Origin: an uncultured Candidatus Melainabacteria bacterium
GTDB lineage: Bacteria > Cyanobacteriota > Vampirovibrionia > Gastranaerophilales > Gastranaerophilaceae
DNA length: 19,653 nucleotides
Direction: 5' to 3'
Assembly: GCA_934757255.1 (NCBI GenBank)
Contig: CAKVLL010000032.1
Span: 1-19,653, forward strand
Shown: piece by piece, positions 15,401-19,653 of the stretch
How the letters are laid out: every line of letters begins with the position of its first letter
Position numbering within the stretch: the first letter of the stretch is position 1
Translations under genes and position numbers: made by a program
Notes under the pieces: model-generated
What the model was told of the DNA's origin: nothing
The model's database searches: none
The model's input: only the letters and a program-made list of their open reading frames with translations

Positions 15401-16038
15401 GCATCCTCTTTTCTCAAATAGTGTGAATCGTTTGTGATAATCATTTTAATGCCAAGTTCTTTGGCAATCTTCATCAAGTCAGGATTAGTGCGTTTTTGCT
15501 CTTCCATATTGTGGTCTTGAAGTTCGATATAATAATCATCTCCAAACAAATCCTGATAACGCTTAGCAACTTCTTTAGCTTGGTCATATTCGTTTTTAAG
15601 TAGGTGCTGCAAAACTTCGCCACCTAAACAAGCAGACGCGCAAATTAAGCCTTCATGATACTCTTTTAATAATTCAAAATTTATACGAGGTTTGTAATAG
15701 AAGCCTTCGCACCAAGCAGTTGAAACTAATTTAATAAGATTTTTATAACCCTTATTATCTTTTGCAATTAAAATTAAGTGATATAAAGGATTATTAGCAC
15801 TGTCTTTTACGTGAATATCACCCGTATTTACATAAAATTCACAACCTATAAGCGGATTTATACCGGCATGCTCAGCCAGTTCATAAAATTCAATCGCAGA
15901 GTACATTACACCGTGGTCAGTAATTGCAATAGCAGGAAGATTATTCTCTTGAGCATACTTAACTAAGTCTCCGACTCTAATCATCCCATCCAAAAGTGAA
16001 TATTCTGAGTGAATATGTAAAGGTATTAAATTCGCCAT
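12400..16038 (-). CDS. dnaE: DNA polymerase III alpha subunit (1212 aa)
   Basis: This is the replicative C-family DNA polymerase. The N-terminal PHP domain begins IPLHIHSEYSLLDG with metal-type histidines H8 and H10. Catalytic aspartates are D436 and D438 in MPDIDIDF, and D612 in KMDFLGL. Other conserved parts are GRGSAAGS, LFERFLNPERFTMPD, FQLESQGM, RPGPLGSGM and YQEQIMQV. An OB-fold (VVTLCGLITATRQIPTKK, ~1060) lies near the C-terminus. The length is usual for DnaE (about 1160-1220). Unlike many cyanobacteria, there is no split: one continuous frame with no intein. Start ATG 16038 follows from the PHP motif; no Shine-Dalgarno sequence is visible. It diverges from the 16377 gene and converges stop-to-stop with the CCA-enzyme gene. 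Confidence 0.97.
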   Translation of the reverse strand: MANLIPLHIHSEYSLLDGMIRVGDLVKYAQENNLPAIAITDHGVMYSAIEFYELAEHAGINPLIGCEFYVNTGDIHVKDSANNPLYHLILIAKDNKGYKNLIKLVSTAWCEGFYYKPRINFELLKEYHEGLICASACLGGEVLQHLLKNEYDQAKEVAKRYQDLFGDDYYIELQDHNMEEQKRTNPDLMKIAKELGIKMIITNDSHYLRKEDADAQDTLLCLQTNANKDDEKRFHFPNNEFYVKSKEEMRKAFSWMDDATFEECCANTEEVANKCNVEIELHNAPLPHYDVPEEFIFTSDDVDPKIIERLKKKNKTENTADVMEEAKYIQGIENYLEHIVFEGLKKRYGDPPPEDIIKRAKYELGVINHMGFPAYFMITWDFIHFAKTHDIPVGPGRGSAAGSVVAYALEITDIDPIYHKLLFERFLNPERFTMPDIDIDFCIEKRGDVIDYVTKKYGEDKVCQIITFSTYAPKAAFKGVGRVLQVPFAESNRITGLIEPALDVARASNPKAEWLRDIVAAEGTSDFKQLYDEDYQIMNPESGKTISFKRWVDMAIAIEGLKCGTGTHAAGVIISHAPLDTILPVQPSKDGIVQTGYPKHEATEVLDLLKMDFLGLRNLTMITKTCKMVKKYRGIDVDINNIPLDDKPTYEMLVRGETIGVFQLESQGMMNLVKRLKPDVFEDLGALVALFRPGPLGSGMVDDFVARKHGKQEITYAHPLLEPVLKDTYGTIVYQEQIMQVFQVLADYSLGQADQVRRMMGKKDLKTMEEQRGKFIAASAKHDMKKEDAEKLFNQILAFASYCFNRSHSAAYAFVAYQTAYLKTHYPVEYFSALLSSVADNKDQTQLYIEEAQRLGSKVLAPDINKSYLEYAPDGDNIRFGMAAIKGVGAPVVEAIIKEREENGDFKNIFDFCKRVDAKYVNKKSLEGLIKAGAFSNIEKSRKQLFENMEHILDVTSKEAKDRAMGQVSLFSALGGDNEFENVQYQLIGSDAEYTDKEIQLFEKEFLGFYVTSHPLFSIRDKLPFLMTHRVAELKELKEEEVVTLCGLITATRQIPTKKDPSKFLRFVTLEDLTGKVDCVCFHKKLMEFGELLVQDNKVVITGKVQHRGDEGAVSVLIDNVKSVENSNIVTLELKRDVKYEELCGIKNILAKHHGDDPVMFKLPPVDGYSPKILTAPIFWVTSTNDLVSHMQQVFPETMNVTIRSLDQPLEV

Positions 16039-16376
16039 AACTATAATCTATCACAAGGACGTATTAAGGTTTGTAAAATTTTGGTAAAGTTATAATGTTA
16101 AAAAAATACCGTCTTAAAATTGTTACAAAAATTTACATTATTTTTTTTAGTTTTTTTTTAAGTTTTAATAATTATTTTCAATATATGACCCATTTGGCCT
16201 AGATGAATTTCATTGTTTTATAAATAAGTTTCTTTACCTAATAAAAATAAACAAAAATTCATCTTAACATTTTCTTTACAAAATAAAAAAATATAGCAAT
16301 TTTTATTTTGACCAGCTTTTAAATGTATACATAAGTTGATATAATCAGTTTATATCAATCCCTTTTTGAAGAAGTA
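16039..16376. other. AT-rich divergent intergenic region
   Basis: This 338-bp gap separates divergent dnaE and the tandem membrane-protein genes. It is very AT-rich with long T tracts (16142-16149 and 16152-16159), likely bent DNA. No gene or RNA is evident. Near the right end lies an extended -10 box (see 16337-16345). I could not pick a convincing dnaE promoter. Confidence 0.45.
16337..16345 (+). promoter_or_regulatory. Extended -10 promoter element
   Basis: TGATATAAT fits the extended -10 pattern TGnTATAAT exactly, with a perfect TATAAT at 16340-16345. The predicted transcript start is about 16352, giving a leader of roughly 25 nt before ATG 16377. No good -35 box is at the right distance, which extended -10 promoters can tolerate. 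Confidence 0.55.
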
Positions 16377-18056
16377 ATGTGTATGATAACAAAAATTGGT
16401 GTAGATAGTACTAGCAGAATAAATAGCAATAATGTTCGTCAAAAAGAACAGAGCAAACAGAATCCAAACTTTAAAGGTGTTGGAGCTATTGCTTTGGCAG
16501 GAATTCAGGCATGCGAAAGAATGCCTATGATAAACGTTACTGTTATTGATATGTTATCAGCGATTCTTCCAAGAACCGTTGTTGAATCTATGACAAACTG
16601 GTTCGCCGGTTTTGAAGCTTTTAGAAGGGAATCTTCAGGACTTGTTGTAAACTGTTTAATTCCAAGCCTCGTAACTTTAGGAATTGCAAAATGCATTAAC
16701 CCAGCAATTATGCCTAAAGGTGTAAGTATGTCAAGATGTTGGGCTGATAGTTCTTTGATTGATAAGGCATCCGATTATTATAAAAATGCTCAGTCTTCAG
16801 ATAAAGTTCAAGAATCATTAAAAAATATTTTAGGTAATATTGAAGGTTTTGAAGGTAAAAATAAAATTATATTTAAAGATGCTTTAAGTGCAGAAGAAAT
16901 AGAAAAATATTCTAAAGAATTGGCTGATTTATCACGTTCAACAAATAGTGATAGAGCAGTTCGTAAAGAAATTAAAAAGCTTTCAAACAAAATTGTTGAA
17001 AAAATTCACGTGGCAGACAACATTAAAATTGCTGACAATGAAAAAATCGTAAACGCATCTTCAGTAAATTCTATGTTGGAAGATTCTGTTAAATACTTTA
17101 AAGAGTTCCAAAAATCAGGAATTGGTATTGAAGAATTTGCTAAAAAGAGTAAAAAACTTGTTAAAACTAAGAGTTTAGCAGGCTTAGCAGTAATTCTTCC
17201 GTTAGCTGCTTCAATGCAATACATTAACCGTTGGATAACAGGTAAAATTTCCGGCGTTAAAGGAGCACCGATTTATGATGATTTTGGTAAAGAAAAAGAT
17301 AATGTTGAAGAAACTGCTAAAGCAAAAGAAGGTTTGCTGAAACAAAAACTTATTTCAATCTCTTCTATGATTGGTGTTTCACTTCTTTCTATGATGAAGC
17401 GTCCAACTATGAATATGCTTGAATTTAAGGGAATGTTCCCAACAATGGATCAGGCTAGAATAATTTCAACAACAACATTTGCATCTCGTATGGCAGCAGC
17501 TGATGATAAAAACGAACTGGCGGAAGCTACGGTAAGAGATATTGCCACATTCTCAGGATTATACTTCTTAGGTGATTATGCTGCAAAAGGTGCGGCTACA
17601 CTTATTCAGAAATCTACAGGTGTATCATTGCTTAATGACACAAAACCTCTTAAAGGCGATGAGAATGTATTTAAAAAAGCTTGGCACTGGGTTAAAGATG
17701 TAAATATTAAATCTTCAGAAGAAGTTGTAAGCAAAACCCAACAAGCATTAAATGGTGCAAAACCAACAGATGCGCAACTTAAGACCATAGAAAAAGAATT
17801 AAAGCACGCACGTGATTTGCGTTCTGCTTGCCAAGTTGCCAACCTTGGTGTATCATTAGCATTATTAGGGATTATCGTTCCACTTTATACCAGACATAAA
17901 ACCAAGAAAAAGCATGCAGAAGCATTGAAGCTTGCTCAAGAAAAATCACAAACTACACAAACCGATAAAACCCAAAAAGAACCGGTAACGCCTCTAAACG
18001 TTAAGTATAACAAACTTACGGCAGGATTTAGAGCTGATACTAAACTAGCAAGGTAA
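16377..18056 (+). CDS. Hypothetical multi-pass membrane protein, paralog A of a tandem pair (559 aa)
   Basis: I do not recognise a named family. The N-terminus holds NPNFKG (29-34). Hydrophobic segments lie at about 88-108, 266-283, 325-340, 388-408 and 485-505. Between ~130 and 260 is a charged, helical, probably coiled-coil stretch. Residues 349-388 carry EFKGMFPTMDQ, then SRMAAADDKNELAEATVRD, followed by FLGDYAAKG. The same pattern recurs in the next gene, so the two are paralogs. The C-terminal ~50 residues are polar and basic. There is no classical signal peptide. Start: ATG 16377; Met3 (16383) is equally possible because only a weak GAAG lies upstream. An extended -10 promoter precedes it. 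The following gene starts 2 nt after its stop. Function unknown; an envelope or membrane-organising role is a guess. Confidence 0.75.
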   Translation: MCMITKIGVDSTSRINSNNVRQKEQSKQNPNFKGVGAIALAGIQACERMPMINVTVIDMLSAILPRTVVESMTNWFAGFEAFRRESSGLVVNCLIPSLVTLGIAKCINPAIMPKGVSMSRCWADSSLIDKASDYYKNAQSSDKVQESLKNILGNIEGFEGKNKIIFKDALSAEEIEKYSKELADLSRSTNSDRAVRKEIKKLSNKIVEKIHVADNIKIADNEKIVNASSVNSMLEDSVKYFKEFQKSGIGIEEFAKKSKKLVKTKSLAGLAVILPLAASMQYINRWITGKISGVKGAPIYDDFGKEKDNVEETAKAKEGLLKQKLISISSMIGVSLLSMMKRPTMNMLEFKGMFPTMDQARIISTTTFASRMAAADDKNELAEATVRDIATFSGLYFLGDYAAKGAATLIQKSTGVSLLNDTKPLKGDENVFKKAWHWVKDVNIKSSEEVVSKTQQALNGAKPTDAQLKTIEKELKHARDLRSACQVANLGVSLALLGIIVPLYTRHKTKKKHAEALKLAQEKSQTTQTDKTQKEPVTPLNVKYNKLTAGFRADTKLAR

Positions 18057-18058
18057 AT

Positions 18059-19653
18059 ATGAAAGTACAATTTAATCAACAACAAAATTACAACCCACAA
18101 TTCAAAAGCGCAATTGACACAGGTTTGAGATATTTAGCTACAAACCAGGCTGTTGGCGCAAATGGTGTAGACTTCTGTTCTATGGTTGCACCAAGAACTA
18201 CAATTGACTTTGTTCAAAGAGGTCCTGCAGCCGGTTTGGAAACAGGTAGACGTGAAATTATGGGTACAATTAATGATTCTTGTATTGGTTTGTTCGGCGC
18301 AGGTGCAGGTTGGTTGATTGCAAAAAGTTTGAATAAAAAGTTTGGTCTGAATGTAAATAATATTTTTACAGCTCCCGAAACTTTGAATATTTTGGCTGAA
18401 AATAAAGCTCAACAAATAAAAGATAAAAAATCACAGCTTGATTATATCAAAACTACCTTAGAAAATGTAAAAGCATATAATCCTGATTCAAAGACAGCAG
18501 ATAAGGATGGTTACACAAGAATTTCTAAAGAAAAAATTGATGAAGTTGCGAAATATCTTGACGAATCTTTAAATAAAAATGTTAATTTTAACGAATGGAC
18601 TAAAGAAAAAACTTCTAAATCAAGAGAAGTTTTGATGAACAAGATTACCGAAAGTACAGGGGCTCAGTCAGAATATATTTTAGAATCTTTAGATAAAAAG
18701 ACTGTAAGTAAAACAAATTTGAAATCTTTGTTAAACGATATGTTTATCGTTTCTGATTCGTTCAATAAAGATAACGTAAAGAACGCTTTCGCAGAACAAA
18801 TTAAATCTGGTAAAGCAGTAAAAGATAATACATTTATTAAAGGACTTTCAAAATTCATGAAGACACGTTCTGCAATGGGTTTTGGAATCGCAACTGCTAT
18901 TGGTCTTTCTGTTCAACCTATTAACATGTATTTAACAAAATTGAAAACAGGTTCAGATGGTTTTGTCGGCGTTGAAGGTCGTTCAAAAGATAACAGTACC
19001 GGCTTTAAAGTTATGAAAGCAGTAAGTTCTGCGGCGTTCTTTACAATGATATTAAGTACATTGAATATGTCACCGATAAAGTTCTTAAAATCACCTGCGA
19101 AATTTATGGAAAAGATGTCATTTAATGGTAAAATGCCAACGATTAACCAATTAAAAGGTTTGTATGGTTTAACAATCATTTCAAGAATTTTCTCTACTCG
19201 TGACAAAGACGAACTTAGAGAAAGCTTAACAAAAGACTTTTTAGGTTATGTAAGCTGGTTGATTCTAGGTGATATCGTAAACAAACTTGTTGCTGACGGA
19301 TTAGATAAGTCTACAATGAACTATAGAGCTGATTCTAAGAATGCAGGTAAATTTAAACGTACATTTAATGGTAGCTTAAAAACAAGAGATGAAATTTTAG
19401 TAGAAACTCTTGCAAATAATGGTATTTCGACAACTAAAACAGAAAATGGCAAAGTTCTTAATAAGAAATTTAATGAAATGGTTAAAGATTTGGATAAATT
19501 ACCTGAATCTATTAAAAAAGCTTCTAAAAAACGTTTAAGAACATTAAATATTGCTCAAGTAGCAGGTTATTTGACAGCCAGCCTTGTTCTTGGTCTAGGA
19601 ATTCCAAACTTGAATATTTATATTACAAATACTCTTGATAAAAAGAGAAAAGC
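18059..19653 (+). CDS. Hypothetical multi-pass membrane protein, paralog B (partial, runs off window)
   Basis: The frame is open from ATG 18059 to the window edge (531 codons, no stop), so the C-terminus is missing. The N-terminus holds NPQFKS (12-17), the counterpart of NPNFKG in paralog A. Shared features in order are: APRTT near ~48 (LPRTV in A), a first hydrophobic segment, a long charged helical region, a second segment with QPINMYLTKLKTG (A has QYINRWITGKISG), FNGKMPTINQ (355-364), SRIFSTRDKDELRESLTKD, ILGDIVNKL, and a final hydrophobic segment after KKRLRTLNIAQVAG. Start chosen for the 2-nt gap to the previous stop, with AAGG (18050-18053) 5 nt upstream; this suggests translational coupling. 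Function unknown. Confidence 0.75.
   Translation, partial: MKVQFNQQQNYNPQFKSAIDTGLRYLATNQAVGANGVDFCSMVAPRTTIDFVQRGPAAGLETGRREIMGTINDSCIGLFGAGAGWLIAKSLNKKFGLNVNNIFTAPETLNILAENKAQQIKDKKSQLDYIKTTLENVKAYNPDSKTADKDGYTRISKEKIDEVAKYLDESLNKNVNFNEWTKEKTSKSREVLMNKITESTGAQSEYILESLDKKTVSKTNLKSLLNDMFIVSDSFNKDNVKNAFAEQIKSGKAVKDNTFIKGLSKFMKTRSAMGFGIATAIGLSVQPINMYLTKLKTGSDGFVGVEGRSKDNSTGFKVMKAVSSAAFFTMILSTLNMSPIKFLKSPAKFMEKMSFNGKMPTINQLKGLYGLTIISRIFSTRDKDELRESLTKDFLGYVSWLILGDIVNKLVADGLDKSTMNYRADSKNAGKFKRTFNGSLKTRDEILVETLANNGISTTKTENGKVLNKKFNEMVKDLDKLPESIKKASKKRLRTLNIAQVAGYLTASLVLGLGIPNLNIYITNTLDKKRK

Overview
This is an AT-rich, gene-dense bacterial window on the standard genetic code. It most likely comes from an uncultured gut member of the Melainabacteria/Vampirovibrionia (Gastranaerophilales-like, non-photosynthetic relatives of cyanobacteria). 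That placement is inference. It rests on the low GC, a TIGR03960-type radical SAM protein fused to a DUF2344 domain, lytic transglycosylase and signal-peptide genes that suit a diderm envelope, and proteins carrying a short N-terminal 'P-x-F-[KQ]-[GS]' motif that I associate from memory with this lineage.

Positions 1-2046 are accessory-like. They hold a decayed small gene (141-372, minus), two unrecognised small genes (715-1200 and 1464-1877, plus), three copies of a ~30 bp palindromic REP-like repeat (419-449, 1261-1291, 2000-2030), and a large nested inverted repeat (550-661) with a possible degraded relative at 1328-1359. The third REP copy is followed by a T run and probably terminates the 137-residue gene.

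Positions 2047-6138 (minus) look like a two-gene operon: an AGCS-type sodium:amino-acid symporter, then the radical SAM/DUF2344 protein. The radical SAM gene carries an in-frame palindromic repeat that adds about 20 residues just before its Fe-S cysteine motif.

Positions 6393-8354 (plus) encode a membrane-anchored, TPR-rich lytic transglycosylase. It shares a bidirectional terminator with a small cysteine-rich protein (8394-8594, minus). A divergent intergenic region then leads to a plus-strand cluster: family-4 uracil-DNA glycosylase, a secreted VirB10/TrbI-like protein with a glycine zipper and an apparent leaderless promoter, a DUF475/TerC-like membrane protein, and a short CCA-adding/poly(A) polymerase-family enzyme. 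The last of these ends stop-to-stop with dnaE (12400-16038, minus), the two stop codons sharing one TTAA.

From 16377 to the window end lie two tandem, translationally coupled paralogous membrane proteins, the second cut off by the edge. They match no family I recognise, share several motifs in the same order and spacing, and both begin with the 'NP-x-F-K' motif. They are the best candidate for undescribed biology here. The rest is mainly core replication, repair, tRNA-maturation, cell-wall and transport functions.
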